From: Ceratodon purpureus
Lineage: Eukaryota > Streptophyta > Bryopsida > Pseudoditrichales > Ditrichaceae
Assembly: GCA_014871385.1 (NCBI GenBank)
Contig: CM026425.1
Coordinates: forward strand, 13,707,668-13,771,667
DNA length: 64,000 bases
Direction of reading: 5' to 3'
This document shows positions 47,727 to 60,185 of this stretch, one piece after another (position 1 is the stretch's first letter; the number at the start of each line of letters is the position of its first letter). Below the pieces are notes generated by a model. It was not told the origin of the DNA. It did no database searches and was given only the letters and a program-made list of their open reading frames with translations. The translations under genes were made by a program, and so were the position numbers.

Positions 47727-49695
47727 ATGGCAAATTTTCTAATGGATGGAAAGTTGTTGAAGAAATTCGTGGAGGATGATCGACGTTGGGCGGAGTTCAT
47801 CAATGAGAGGTTTGCTAAATTTGACAGGAACCATACGGGCAAATTGACTCACTCGGACCTTGAACCTGCCATCGCCGGTGTTGGAAAGGCTATGGGCTTG
47901 CCTCCCATGGGTAATGATCCTGAAACGGACCACATTTATACTGAGGTCTTAATCCAGCACTCATCCCTTCTTGATTCAAGATTTTTTGAGTGTGGTGAAG
48001 TGAAAGTCTTACCTTAACTATCTTGAGTGGGACACATTGTGAGCATCCATTGAGTTGGAAGAACACCAATATCAGGAGAGGATTGTGGCGCGTGAGTGTA
48101 TCACTCATGCGTTGTACAACACTTAGCGAGTGGGTTGTGACACTTCGTTTATGATTTAAATAGGAAGGATAGATCTTATGGTATTCAATTTATGTACGAT
48201 TTTTGCTTCGTCTGATATATCACCTCTCTCAACGTCTGTCTCTTAACCACTTGCAGTTGTTCAACGAATTCGCTCCTGGAGGGGAGGGAGTGACAAAGGA
48301 AAAATTCTCGATTGTGATGCGTGACATGCTGTTAGGGTTGGGCGATGGTTTGGAGAGAGAACCAGTTGTTATATCTTTGGTGAATGGGAGCGAACTGGAG
48401 AGATGGGCACAAGGTTCCGAGTTTGAGATTGAGGCTGTCGCCGCCTTTGGAACACTCGACTCTGATATGTCTGGAAAAGTGAAAGCTGGAGCAATTAAAA
48501 ATGCCATGAAGAGAGTGTCTGTGAATCAGGGCATGCCTCCTTAGACTCATGCCGCCGTATGTTCCAGCTCTCGAGATGTTTTCCAACCATGAGATATGGT
48601 GTAGATATTAGTATATGTCTCTGAATTTGCCGCAGTTCTTGAGAAATGCACACCTAGTCAGGACGTTAGCAAAGATTTTTTTTCTTGTGCTATTTCACTG
48701 AGATTTGTTTGAGTCTCCCATTCCATTCTCTGATAATATTACGTGTGACAGGTTTCCAAGTACATAGACACGGCTCTTCAGGAGATCGGAATCAATGTGG
48801 AGCAAGAGCTGGACTAGTTTCAGTTCGTGGATGTATATAGGAAGGTATCCCTCGCTCTTGCCAAGCATTTACATGCCCAGCCTATGACAGTAGCCCACAT
48901 GGAAAAGGTTTTCGACTGTTCAAGCATCAGCCAGCTTATTAAAGACAAGCATGCATTAGATCTGGTGAGTAACACTCTAGACCCTCTTTGAGACCGCTCC
49001 TATCAACTTTGAATTTGAGATGTAATTCGATCCTTTTTGTGTACAAATATCGCTTACTGTAGTCTACTCCTTATAGGCTTTGGATCAGGCGTGGGAGATA
49101 ATGCCCAAGGCAAGCAACGGCTCTGCTCCGAAGAGCTACCTATGAGTTGGTCTAGACACTTTGGCACCATATGTTGGTCTACCCCCTGTTGGATCAGTGC
49201 CTGAGGTAAGGAGCTTGCTATGACCACATGTAATACTTCTCTTGATCATCATCTCTCACGTTGCTACTATCATAAGTTTAACGTCATAACCTGAAAATGT
49301 TGCCCACCTTACTCTAGAAATTGCTTAGTCAAGTCGAAATTATTGAAGTGGAGTCTAGTGTATAGCGGGAGGGGTGTCGCAATGTGACTGCCCCTGTTCC
49401 TCAATCTTAAGGATTTGACTTGCTGTAAGAATAGGTCCTCTTCCTCATCCTCAGTGCTTTGAACATAGTCCTGATGCTTACAATGGTGGTACATATGGAT
49501 ACTGTTGTTAATGAGGCATTCAAGATGATAGACGATGATTCCATGGGGAAAGTGGACAAACCTAGGTTCGATAAGTGCATGCTGGAGGTTCTTGGAGGGA
49601 TTATGCTCCAATTGGGGGGGAAGCCCATCGGAATTAAAAGTAGTGGTGTAGTGCCTCCTGAAAGAGAAGGTAGTATCAATGGCCTGCCCTTCTGA
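47727..49695 (+). pseudogene. EF-hand calcium-binding protein pseudogene, five exons
   Basis: Coding segments read in order: 47727-47945 (MANFLMDGKLLKKFVEDD, RFAKFDRNHTGKLTHSDLEP), 48257-48544 (VAAFGTLDSDMSGKVKAGAI), 48752-48964 (VSKYIDTALQEIGINVEQEL), 49077-49205 (ALDQAWEIMPKASNGSAPKS) and 49495-49695 (MDTVVNEAFKMIDDDSMGKV). The layout resembles plant proteins of about 280-400 residues with degenerate and full EF-hands. In-frame stops interrupt it at 48,542-48,544 (TAG), 48,815-48,817 (TAG) and 49,143-49,145 (TGA, where the family context suggests an Arg CGA), and no AG acceptor precedes the last segment. The remaining splice sites and frame are preserved. It is therefore a recently silenced gene copy that kept its introns, probably through duplication followed by C-to-T decay. 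Confidence 0.75.
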
Positions 49696-49699
49696 GGAG

Positions 49700-50880
49700 C
49701 CGGAGGAAAGGAGGCCATGCGGGTGGTTAGCTGCCCTAAAGTCTACATATTTATGCAGTTTAGAAACGACCGACTCGTCTCCAATCGAGACTCTGCTAAT
49801 CAGTTCAAATTTGCAAATAAGACTGTCATATATAATGTGCCAGACAAGGGTACCTCTGTATTGAATCTTGTGAAATACATTGAAGCTGTAAAGATCGATG
49901 AGTTATGTGTGTATTGAGAACTGCTTTCAGCCAACATGTGGAGCAAACTAGTGTTGCACGTGAAAATCAGTAATCAGTACTAGATATTGGTTTGCCACGA
50001 AATGTTCGGAAGTTCGGTTGGCGAATATTACCCTAAGCGTCCATACCTTAAACCCCTGATTCATAAGTTCAACCTGCCAACTGAGCTACCAGTTTTACTC
50101 GAATTGTCTCCCAACAGATATGTAAGCTCATTGCTCCACAGCACTGATTGCTCCACAAGGCTATTTGCACCATCGGAAACGTTAATTTTTAAGAAGTTTG
50201 AGGCCTCTGAAATACACTTGTATCTGGAGTTTATACAGCTTTGCAAACTTGGTTTTCTTCTTGTAAGATCAATTTAGCTTATAAGGCAAGCCCCCAAACA
50301 TTGTTCATCCCTAGCAAGGTCTATAGCACAATAAAAGTTTTGGGATTTTCTTCGAGAACTTGCCGTACTAAAAAACGCAACGCAATGGACATTACTTTGG
50401 TACCTCAATTCTATGGGTGAAAGACGTTTCACCAAGTTTGCAATATATACCCATTCTTGATTCACATGTTGGATTTATTTGGTGCAAAGCAGTACAAGTG
50501 GAAAAGAGAGCATTTCATCGTATACTCCCAAATTTGTGGGACTGAAAAACAAAGAATCAAGCATAGAATCACTCATTTTACATTTGTCGTACAGCATACG
50601 AGCAAAATGTCATGTCTCACCATAGCTTGCATTCACTTGTTATCTTCCATTATAAGATTGTTTTCCAGCAAAAAGCTCGAGTAACAAAACACCAAAGAGA
50701 GATAAAAACTTCAATCTCCGGAGGTGACCAACAAGAATTAAGTGTCTGTTTGATCGACCCCCAATCCAATGCCCACAGGACAAAGGTATGGAAGTAAAGA
50801 TCTACTCCCCCTTTTCGAGAGTAGACACTTTAGTCACGAGTAACCAATAACAAAAAACAGTAATGGTTGACTCTTAAGAA
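49700..50880. other. spacer after the EF-hand pseudogene
   Basis: Open frames of 61-96 codons (for example 49,987-50,277) have no motif I recognise. Composition is intermediate and some of it may be 3' UTR of the decayed gene. No gene called. Confidence 0.35.
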
Positions 50881-50894
50881 TTATTAAAATGTGA

Positions 50895-51075
50895 CTATGG
50901 ACACCAAGCTACGAGCTCATTATTGGTTGGTGGTGAGCGTTTGTCTCATATAACTGGTCCGGGTTTGAACCTTGATGGACTCGTTTGAGCCAAATGTGAA
51001 GAACAAAGTGGCTTGGTACTGCTGAGTGAGCAATCACAGGCAGGTAATGAGTTGTGCCAACCAACAACCCCGTGT
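50895..51075 (+). mobile_element. candidate tRNA-derived SINE
   Basis: 'ggtccgggtttgaaccttga' resembles a Pol III B box (GGTTCGAANCC type), and 'ggttggtggtgagcgtttgtc' about 35 bases upstream could be a degraded A box. The segment is GC-richer than both flanks. No terminal duplication was found, so this is tentative. Confidence 0.25.
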
Positions 51076-51079
51076 GCGA

Positions 51080-52540
51080 GAAATGACAAGGGACTTTACA
51101 CCCGTATATTATCAAAACACCAAAGGTAATACTTTGATGCTATTAAAGGGCATATCAAATCTTTGTTTCAATAATGCAATCATACATTTCAATTCCAAAT
51201 TGATTACTTGAATATTCTACTAGAGTAAATTATCCATCTAAGTATAAGATCACCTTCACATTCTACAAGCTTTCACAACTTAAGTTGATTATTTGCCATC
51301 CTTTAACCTTAAATATGGCCAAAGAGAGTAACAAGTTACAACATCAACATCTATGAAATGGGCATATTGCATAGAAACCATATATTCATCTTTTGAAAAA
51401 TTATCAAAATATTAATTAACAATAAGTGATGATGGTGTCTTCATTACATGTTATGTCAACTTATTATACCATAATCATATAACAAATTCATCCAAAAACA
51501 AAATATTTTAATTATTACACAAATAGAGGAAAGCAATTCCTTCTCAAACATTAATTATTCAACTTAGAGGTGGTGAATCTAACATTATGCTTCAATAATT
51601 ATTCAACATTATATGTTTTTACATCATACGATTCATTAACCTTTATATGGGATTTTTTCTAGTCCCTCATCTATGAAATCAGATTTAAGACGACATCATG
51701 ATCAAAAATGTTGACTTTAGAACTTGTACTATCTTTTCATATGACTTAGTGCGGGCTTTGAGCTATTTTACACATATAGTTAAATACATTCTAATGTTTA
51801 AAGATGGAAAAAATTATATGTTCTTGGTTTGAGCAGTGAACAATGTCATACATCAATGAGGATTTTAGAAGCAGAAAACCCATTGAGAGTACTTTGCAAG
51901 AGTTAAGAGTACCTTAGTGAATTTAGTAAATTTGCAACATCAAGGTCAATTCTCTAAAACTATGGTCTTCTTCTAGCATGGTTCTATGTTTTGATTCTTG
52001 TCAAACTTTTTGGTTGATATTTTTAGGGCACTTGCATCTCCAAGTCCATGTACGCATTGTCCACAACATGGTCAATATGCTATATTTATTTATTTTCTAA
52101 TTATTGGCAAAAAAAGTTGGTTATATGAAAATAAGAACTTTGATAGAGCAAAAATTTAATTTTGTACCATTCTCTAATAAAAAAAATTGTCTTCGCTCAC
52201 AATACTCCATTTTTTGTTAAATTTCATAAGTTTCCAACTTCCCATCTATCAATATGCTATTAGACAACACACACATCACGTGCAACAAGGTCTTCTTTTC
52301 ATAGTGAAGGTCGATTATGACAACTTAGATTCTATGTGATACATTTGTTTCTGAAAGAATCTTTTTTTTTAAATTTAAATTAAAAATCTCCATAGCGTTT
52401 GAGCTCAATTTCAACCTAAACTTCACTCTGAAGCCCTCTAGTTATCATCGTCAAACAACTAAAAAGCAGATGAGGAAGAAGAATTTAGAAAGAAGATGAC
52501 TAACCTTTAGACCTCTAGTGGCATAGAATATAAATTTTTT
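51080..52540. other. AT-rich spacer, no gene seen
   Basis: Only short frames and poly-A/T runs are present. Nothing supportable. Confidence 0.5.
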
Positions 52541-52544
52541 TATT

Positions 52545-53696
52545 TTTTTATTTTTATTTTTTGACACAAAAGAAAAATCCATTGCAAGAGATAGAAATAC
52601 AAGTCCATTGGGCAGAGCCCGGGGCCAGAGAAGTCACCACATGATAAAAAGGCTATCTACAGGTCTATGCATCCAAGAGACACACAAATCGTTTTTAATG
52701 CAGATGAGGTTGTTAGTGGTCCACGCGGCATCGAAAGAACATAACGCACTTTCGGCTTTAGCCGAGGACTTAGCTCTCTTGATTCTAAGGAGAGTCTTAC
52801 CCCACTCTATCCTACCGTAATCCTAGATGGCATCCCAGACAAAGGATTTGATCCTCTTAGTGAACCAAGTAATTCTCTCAAAGATTAACTCATTACGCAA
52901 GATCCAGCAGCACCAAATGACAATACCTCTAAGGTATTCCCATACCCTGATGACCCCTATCAGCCTGATCCAAGTACGCTTCCCAAATAAACATTGATCA
53001 AGCGAGAACGCTGCGGTCGGGCTGAGGTTCTTGGTTCCTTTAAGCAACCAGTGTATAATCAAGAACGAAAAGGCCCACACCTACCTAGATTGTGGGCAAT
53101 TGTAGAAACGATGCAAGTAGGACTCATGTTTAGGTTGCAAACAAATGGGACAATTGGCGTCCGCATTTGGGTTAAGGTAGAGGGTTGTATTTCCGATTGA
53201 ATTTCAGATTTGCATACTTAGACTTGTGAAAGATTTATTTTTATATTTTTGGATGCTCCGCAAAGCTATTGCAAAGGCATCCCCCCAAAAAAATTAATTT
53301 TTGAGCATTTCTACAAATTTTCTATGAATTTTTGAGTCTAAAGGCATAGAGTGACCATTAACCATTCACTAGAGTCCTACATTCATGAGCGGTTGGATTC
53401 TGAAAATAGAACGCTTTGGCACCAATGAGAACCAATCATAAACTTTTAGTTTTCCCAAGTATGGACGTAATTAGAACCCTCTTGGTCACTTTCTCAAGAC
53501 TGACTGGTTGGTTCCTGACACCCCTTCCCCAATCAGTAGGGGTCGAGATTGCAACCCGCTCGGGAATACAGCCCTCTACCTTAAATCTACTTCTCCAAGT
53601 GTTGGTTGCAACAGCTCTATGCCACACAGACCACAAGAAGGCAGCTTCTTTCTGGGATCTACTTTTCCAGTATAGAATACAAGTTTGAGTCTGCAA
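52545..53696 (-). pseudogene. LINE reverse-transcriptase ORF2 C-terminal relic with A-rich tail
   Basis: On the minus strand 53,696-53,440 reads KEAAFLWSVWHRAVATNTW, typical of the region before the RT-associated zinc-binding domain (zf-RVT). 53,170-52,823 reads NPNADANCPICLQPKHES, then HRFYNCPQSR, a stop, and VWAFSFLI, then VWEYLRGIVIWCCWILRNEL, the C-terminal end of plant LINE ORF2. The sequence runs on to 'CTTGCAATGGATTTTTC' and an A-rich tail at 52,545-52,580 (T-rich on the plus strand). About 230 bases (53,210-53,440) interrupt the two parts. Stops and frame changes make it dead. Confidence 0.7.
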
Positions 53697-53699
53697 AGA

Positions 53700-55415
53700 T
53701 GTGTCCTCAAATATTAATCATTTGTACGTTGGGATGCAGACTGGTAATCTATTGTGGCTTGATTGCCCCTGCAACTGTCCTTCCTCTCTCACTGGAACCC
53801 TAAGACATTAGAATCGCTGTGGGATCCGCTGTACAACGTCCTCTGACCCTTCCTGCCCTCGAGCAGATTCTGACACACAAAGATAACCTTCTGCAACCAT
53901 GGCGGACTCTCTGAGAATCTGAGACCATACCTATCCTGAGCAACCCAAATTGTATTTCCACTCGGGTTACTGAAGCCCACTTCAAGCTTAATTTTTGTTG
54001 CTACAAGTACTTCGGTTACCACAGTCTCCAGCTTGATGATATAGAGCATCAAGGTTTAGATCAGCTCGACTCTGGGAACGATGTCACACGAACAAAGCAA
54101 CGAGAATTCATGATTTGGAGTTACTTGTCAGCTGTGTCTATGATTGAGTTTCGAGATATGAGTTTCTGATTCTCTGCCCAGGTGAAGCACTTGGCAGAGA
54201 ATTTCGCTACATGGTGCCATAGAGCGGGAACAGATAACTTATTTGATGTCTCGTTTCACCCGACACGATCCAGAAACGAAACGGTCATCGACAAACTGTT
54301 CATGGGACATCATCCATATAGAATCAAGCGTTCTATAATAGATTCAGCGACAGAATCACCTTGGATGCAATCCGTACTACCAAGCATGGAGAATTCCATC
54401 TGACACTGCAATCTACCTGAGGTTGGATCTGACACCGCTCCGAACCTCATCAGACATGCGCAGAGAAGTGAGTGAGCCGTTTCATTCGGAGCTCTGCTTG
54501 CGAGTGTCTCAGGTAGTTGACGATGAACTGTTGCTCTTCAACGTAGACAGTCAAGACAGCATAAGACCCCTCAAACGACTAGGAGAAAAAAAATAGACAT
54601 ACCATATCGTGTCAACACTGGATATAGATGCGCGTTGACCTCGAAAAAATAAGATAAATACAACGTGCTTCGAGTATGCAAAATACAAAATTCACCACTC
54701 GAAATCGTACATTCCAGTCAGCACGTCCAAAACAAGGCAGAAGAAACAGAATCCGACAAACTAAGTATACAGACTTTAACACCGACACAAGTAAATGCTC
54801 AGCAACTTCCAATACCACCACTTCGTTATAAAGGGCAAGTCAATCAGAACTGAAACAGGCCCAACAACTCTCAAACGGAGTCCACAAGATCGGCTAGCAA
54901 AAGGTGTGAGAATTATACACAACTGACAAGAGCTTGGATCATGTACATCCAGTTTGCCAAAAAGGAGCTGTGCTTGTATATTCATACAGCCAATCCCACA
55001 ATCCTGGTCCCTCCTCTACCACCAGGACTCCCTCCTACCCAAGCACCCCAGCCCCTTCCCACCCGCTACCCAAAAACACCCAAGCTGAATTGACATTTAC
55101 AAAACAAGTCTGCCAGCAGAATAAATTGAACAAAGAAAAACTATCCTTCCGCCGCCTTTCCTCCACCTCCACCTCCCATCCCGTTCTTCCCGCGACCCCA
55201 CCCACCTACATGCCGACCCCGGGGCCCGCTTCACTCCATCCAGCATCGGAAAAGCCACGTCCCCACTACCCTACCTATACTGAGAAACAGCTCTACAGCT
55301 CCCAGAAGAATTCACATGTCAGTCGATCACATGTCATTGCTTTGCTGCTCGGGGCCACCACACACGTACTGCTGCTGTTAACTCCACAGCCAATGGTTAG
55401 ATCCGCTCAATCATA
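53700..55415. other. region downstream of the HMGB gene
   Basis: Composition is close to coding or UTR, but no frame shows a recognisable product on either strand. The plus frame at 54,934-55,416 (160 codons, Pro/Ser/Thr-rich) overlaps the last HMGB exon in antisense and is probably accidental. Part of this region should be the HMGB 3' UTR. Confidence 0.35.
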
Positions 55416-55417
55416 AC

Positions 55418-56594
55418 TTAGTCTTCCAAATCATCGTCCTCCTGCAGATAAACCAAACACACCCACATAAGTCTCCCACACACACGCCAATGAGCCATAA
55501 AACAAACTTAATAATCCCACAATAGCAACCCTCCAACGACAACCCAGAACACAAAAAAGACCTTACCTCTTCCTCCTCTTCATCGTCGTCATTGATCTCC
55601 GACTTCGACTTATCAGACTCCTCAGCTTCAGGCTCCTCGTCCTCCTCATCATCCTGCCCAAACGATCAAGTAAAGCCATCAGCAACATAGCCATCAACCT
55701 ATACAGAAACAACGAAAAGACAACGTCTTTACACTGGCAAAGCATTCCAATCCACAACCAGTTCTACCTGTTTCGACTTGTACGCGGAAAGTGTCTTGTC
55801 GTACTCTGACTTCTTCTGCACAGCCTTCGACATGAAAGGCTGCTTCTCCTGCACATCAGAATCACAAGGCTCAATGATTCAGCACAAGTGCAACAGCCAA
55901 CATACCTGTAATGAAATGTTAAAATCTACATGCAGAAATTCTGATGTCCATTAAACATTTCCTCCAGCAAAAATATTCAGGGAGCTAGCAATCGGGATCA
56001 TACAGCTTCCGACATCGACTTCCATCGCTCTCCTCCCGCCTTTCCAACAGCGGTCACACCCTTCACATCGGGGTTCTCTTCCTTAAACGTCTTCCTGAAC
56101 TCGTTCCTGTATTCCCACCATTCAGTCACCCAGCCATCCATCATAAGTAATGTCACTACGCCGACCAGATCACCGACAAACACCACATCCAACATAAAAC
56201 AACCGCCTGCAACCACTTACAAAAAGATGAAGAACGCGGTCGGTGGCCGCTTCGGGGCATTCGGGTCCTTCACTTTCTTGGCGGGCTTCGGCTTCTTAGC
56301 CTTGGCCTCCTTCACGGCCCCTTTCCGCTTCTTGATGTCCCTGCCAACAATACACATCTCACCATCGTCAGATCAACCCACATAAGAACATAAGCACATC
56401 TCCCTCGCACTATGTCATCCACATGCATTCACTTCTGACACACTCTTGACATCCAAGTCTAACAGAGAACATCGACTAGCAAATAAAGCAAGTTAAGATA
56501 CGCCAGCTTACTTATCCTGCACCTTCGTCACCTTCTCCTTCACATCTCTCTTCGCCACCGTTCCGGCTCCTTTCTTGCCCTTCGCTTCCTTCAT
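55418..56594 (-). CDS. HMGB-like: HMGB-type high-mobility-group protein
   Basis: Six coding exons on the minus strand join in one frame of 165 residues: 56512-56594, 56221-56340, 56004-56106, 55768-55848, 55567-55653 and 55418-55441. All introns are GT-AG. The product has a Lys-rich basic N-terminus (about 1-52), a single HMG box starting DPNAPKRPPTAFFIFLNEFR and running through GERWKSMSEAEKQPFMSKA to YDKTLSAYKSKQ (about 52-130), and an acidic tail of Asp/Glu with a DKSKSEIN break. That basic-box-acidic order and the length match plant HMGB1/2/3-type proteins, abundant nuclear proteins that bend DNA. The ATG at 56,594 is the first in frame; a 'cgtag' acceptor just upstream suggests a leader intron. 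No defects seen. Position of the box-interrupting introns was inferred by frame only. Confidence 0.93.
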
Positions 56595-56599
56595 CTTGG

Positions 56600-57540
56600 C
56601 TGCCTGGGCCTACGAAGCGATGTTCAATAAACCGAGTTTAGGCAACCATCCCTGACATTCCCTACAACCACCTGCTTGGAACATCTTCTCAGTCAGGACA
56701 CACATCCATTGCATACATTCTCAACGGTCCTCGCCAGTACGATACATGAGACCAGGAAACCAACACCCCGAGAAGGACAATAACCAATGGAGTGATGGCC
56801 ACGGTATAAGCTCCCCCGAAAAAGCGAAGGCTTTCTCCTCGCTTCCTCGACCCCGACCACCAGTGACCATGTATCAATTACAAAAAACAACACAGCTTAC
56901 GCAGTCGCATCAAACATCAAGCGCCCAGCTAATTGTTCCCTCCGCGTGCAATCAACGCATAATTTTACCTTCGAAACTCCCCTTCGAACATACTCCCAAC
57001 AGTCCACCAACCCGGCACAAATACGTCTCACATACAATGACCAATATTCCACAACATCAAACACACAAACAAACAAACAAACTCACTCCAAACCAATCAA
57101 CTACAAAGCAAAACGCAACGACACAAAACAAAACCAGTCGACAAAACTCCCATCCCCCCACTGCATGCTACCACAACACCACGCCTTCACATCACCACCC
57201 AAGGTCGCTTCTTGGTGCGACTCCACGCCGTCCAACCAGCCCCGCAAATACAGGACCACACGCACAAACACAACCAAACAGAAAAAAACAAACTAAACGA
57301 AACAAAAAACCAAACAACTCCCCTCCCCTCCCAACAAAACACACCCCCCGCGAATTCCACCCACCGCGACAACAAACTCCCACGACAGGCAGTTCCAACA
57401 CGCGGCGCAACCCCAGCGCAACACGAGCAACCGCAACGGAATGCCCCGCGCGACAAATCCCACAGAAAATAATCAGCCCCGGACCGGCGAAGAGGAACAA
57501 AAAACACCAGTCCAAGTACACAACGAGGAAGCGAGGAAAG
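56600..57540 (-). other. probable 5' leader intron of the HMGB gene
   Basis: Between an acceptor-like 'CGTAG' 14 bases 5' of the ATG and the CT-rich leader near 57.55 kb, the minus strand is G/T-rich with no product I recognise. Large antisense frames on the plus strand (277 codons from 56,746) consist of Thr/Pro/Asn/Gln-rich low-complexity sequence caused by CA-rich DNA, and I do not treat them as genes. Confidence 0.4.
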
Positions 57541-58120
57541 ACGGGACAGAAGAGGAGGGCAGGGCAGGGAGAGGGTTAGAAGCGCACCTGGGGAGAGAGA
57601 CAGGCGCGGGAGAGGCGGAGAGAGGGGCGGGGGGCGCAGAGGCGAGGGCCAGCGATGGCGAGGCCCAAGCGGGGACGCAACACCCAGAGAGTGGTAACAC
57701 AGAGGCTGGGCTTACACAGGCCGAGGAAGGCTCAGTGAGGCAAGAGTCTCAACGAAGGAAGGAGCCAAAGGAGAAGGAAGGCTGTGCTGTGCGTTGGGGT
57801 TCGCAGTGAGGGAGGGTTTGCGTTGTGAGGAGGGAGCCTTGCCTTGCCTTGCGTTGCTTGCGTTCCTGGAGCGCTGTGGAGGGAGGCGGCCAACGTTAGT
57901 GTTGCCCCGGGCTGGGCCGGGTTGGGCCGGGTTGGGCCGGGCCGGGGCGGGTCGGGTCGGGTGGGGGCGGGTGGGGTGATTGTTGGAATAGCGGGCTAGG
58001 GAAATCGCGGGAACCGGGAGCAGGGCCTGGGTGACCGGAAGGGACGGTTAGCGTGGCGGTCGGGTGGCGGTCGGGGTGGGGCGTGGTTTTGGTGTTGGGG
58101 TGGGGGGGGTGAGGGGCAGG
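57540..58120 (-). promoter_or_regulatory. GC-rich leader/promoter of HMGB with G-tract array
   Basis: The minus strand is CT-rich at 57,540-57,720 (a typical plant leader). Further upstream the plus strand carries 'gggccgggtt' repeated about three times and many further GGG runs at 57,906-57,980, with more at 58,075-58,125. A sequence near an E2F site, TTCCCGCGATTT read on the minus strand, lies at about 58,002-58,013. GC content drops sharply after 58.15 kb, marking the island's edge. Confidence 0.45.
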
Positions 58121-58509
58121 ATTTCGAATTTTTGAACTCGCAGATGCGCGCGCTTTTTTGGCTATTGCTCACTCTTGGTGCTCGCTGTGTGGGATGTTTT
58201 AGTGTTGGGCTCGGGTAGCTTGGAGTTGAATTGAGATTCAGTGGGTTTTTGGCAGTGGATTTGTGATGGTTTTAAGTGTTAGATTTTGATGTTCAAAATT
58301 TATGTGCTTGGTATTGATGTATGTTGTGCTACTAAGGGCTCCTATTCAATGGATAGTATGTAGAAAACCATATTCATATTTATGGTTCATTGACTAATTA
58401 ATAGAAGTGTTTAAATATTCATTGACTAGTTAATAGAAGTGCTTATATAGTGTCTTTTTATATTATTTTAGTATAGGAAAAAAACACATATATCTTTAGT
58501 ATATTAAAA

Positions 58510-58640
58510 CAAAGGAGAGGCCTGACCCGGAGGGGCTCGAGGATTGGAAGAGATCGATACAGCTCAGGTTGGCCTATGTCCTTGCCTTTGCCTCAGGGTC
58601 CCCCTCAACCCGTGAGCTCCTCCGACGCGGGCGTCACCTT
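58510..58640. other. isolated GC-rich block in AT-rich DNA
   Basis: About 125 bases ('ggcctgacccggaggggctc' to 'gacgcgggcgtcacc') are strikingly GC-rich and sharply bounded. There is no frame or RNA fold that I can name. It may be a foreign repeat fragment such as a retroelement or organelle piece. Confidence 0.35.
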
Positions 58641-58644
58641 ATAC

Positions 58645-60185
58645 TTTCAACACTAACCAATTGATATTGTAGAAAATCCTCCAATGGTCATGTATATAAA
58701 TTATTAGTATTATTATTCATAGTACAGATAAATATATGATGAAGCTATAATAAACAAAGTACAAGATAATTTACATATTGATCCAGTTGATTTAGAAAAA
58801 ACAAAACTTTGATTGGCCCTTATGTTTACATGTTATTCTAGGAAGTTGATAACTAGTGTTGTTCAAAATTAACAACTTCACAATCTATGTTAATAATAAA
58901 ATGCAAAAAGATAATTTCAATCATGTTAAAACTAATTTGGGCTAATGAGAGAACTCAAAGCCCCCCTTTGAAAGCCAAAGTAAAATAATTAAAATTGAGT
59001 TTTTTTATCCAAAACAAATCAATTCACTAGAGGTAAGTGAAGATTATTATTTTTGGTGAATTTGTTTTTTCTTTTTAGTAACTGTGTTTGGAAGACACGG
59101 GTACATACTAGTTTATAGATAATACATATCTAAACTTAGACAGATCTAATTAAAATCCCATGAAAAGCTTAGGGTTAATTAATTTGAAGAAAGTAAAATC
59201 ATACATTTTTTTTGTGATGGGTACATTCCAGGAGTTCTAAAGCAAGACTTGTTAAAAGAGAATGTAAAATGGAATAATAAATTGATAAATAAAAAAGCTT
59301 TGTTGGTGAAATATTAAAAATCAATAAATTTTAAAAATGTAACATTTTTGTTGTTTCGTTGTTTCATTGTTTCATTGTTCAACCAATTGAAGGGATGTTT
59401 GATATGGAATTTAATCAAATCCAATGATAGATGATTTCATAGCATGAAAAAAAATTTGGCAAAGATAGTATATGATTAAGTTTTATTGAATTGGATTTAA
59501 ATACCATTTAAAATCCACAACAAAAATAAAATAAATTTAATTCATTATTTGCCTAGGAGAAAGTATTTATTCAAAAATAGAAAAATATAGCAATGCTGGT
59601 TTTATTTTGGTAATATAAAATAAACAATTTATATTTTTTAATTTTTTTAATTTTTTAAAAAACAAAACAATATTAAATTTTTATTGTACAACATATCATA
59701 ATCACATGACTTTCTATAAAATAATTTCTAAGTACAATTTTTCTTCAAATTTGTGAAAGAGTGTCTTCATATTCAAGATCACTATTATTTTGCTTCGAAA
59801 ACACCAAGGAACTTTAGGGATTAAAAATGATTGTACTTTTCTTTTATTTAAATTTTTTAGAGTTTGAAAACTCTTTTACTTTGGGCATATATATAGAGGA
59901 CAAAGTTGAATTTTTTTTTAGTCTTCACTATACATCTTTTGTAGCTCTCACTTACCCTGCTTCTTGTTGATTCATTTTTTTATATGTATTGACATATTTA
60001 TAACAATTTCTCTCTTTAAAACTTTTTTTAACTTTTCGATCTCGTGTCAAGTATCTTTGTATCCCGTCTCCTTGACAACTTTGAAGGATATCTTCATATA
60101 TAATATCTATACTAACATACATTTTAGAAGTTCAAAGTACTATTAAATTTCAGAGGGACAGCCTGAAAAAGTAACAAACATGGTA
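58645..60185. repeat. AT-rich spacer with partial copy B of the DIM1-linked repeat
   Basis: At 59,470-59,735 'gattaagttttattgaattggatttaaatacc' through 'acatatcataatcacatgactttctataaaat' repeats the left half of the 38.3-kb repeat. Just before it 'aaatttggcaaagatagtatatgattaag' matches the segment that joins this repeat to DIM1 fragments at 38.2 and 62.0 kb. No gene is seen elsewhere in this stretch. Confidence 0.7.

Noticed and set aside
49987-50277. 96-codon plus-strand frame after the EF-hand pseudogene
   Set aside because: No motif, no splice partner and no link to the EF-hand family.
54934-55416. 160-codon Pro/Ser/Thr-rich plus-strand frame
   Set aside because: No recognisable domain, ends inside the antisense of the last HMGB exon, and low-complexity content suggests chance.
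56746-57579. 277-codon plus-strand open frame opposite the HMGB 5' region
   Set aside because: Composition is low-complexity (Thr, Pro, Asn, Gln, His) caused by CA-rich DNA; no domain, no neighbours in frame, and it is antisense to the HMGB leader and probable leader intron.
57441-57809. 122-codon Glu/Ala/Gly-rich plus-strand frame
   Set aside because: It is the antisense of the CT-rich HMGB leader; purine-rich DNA gives long open frames by chance.
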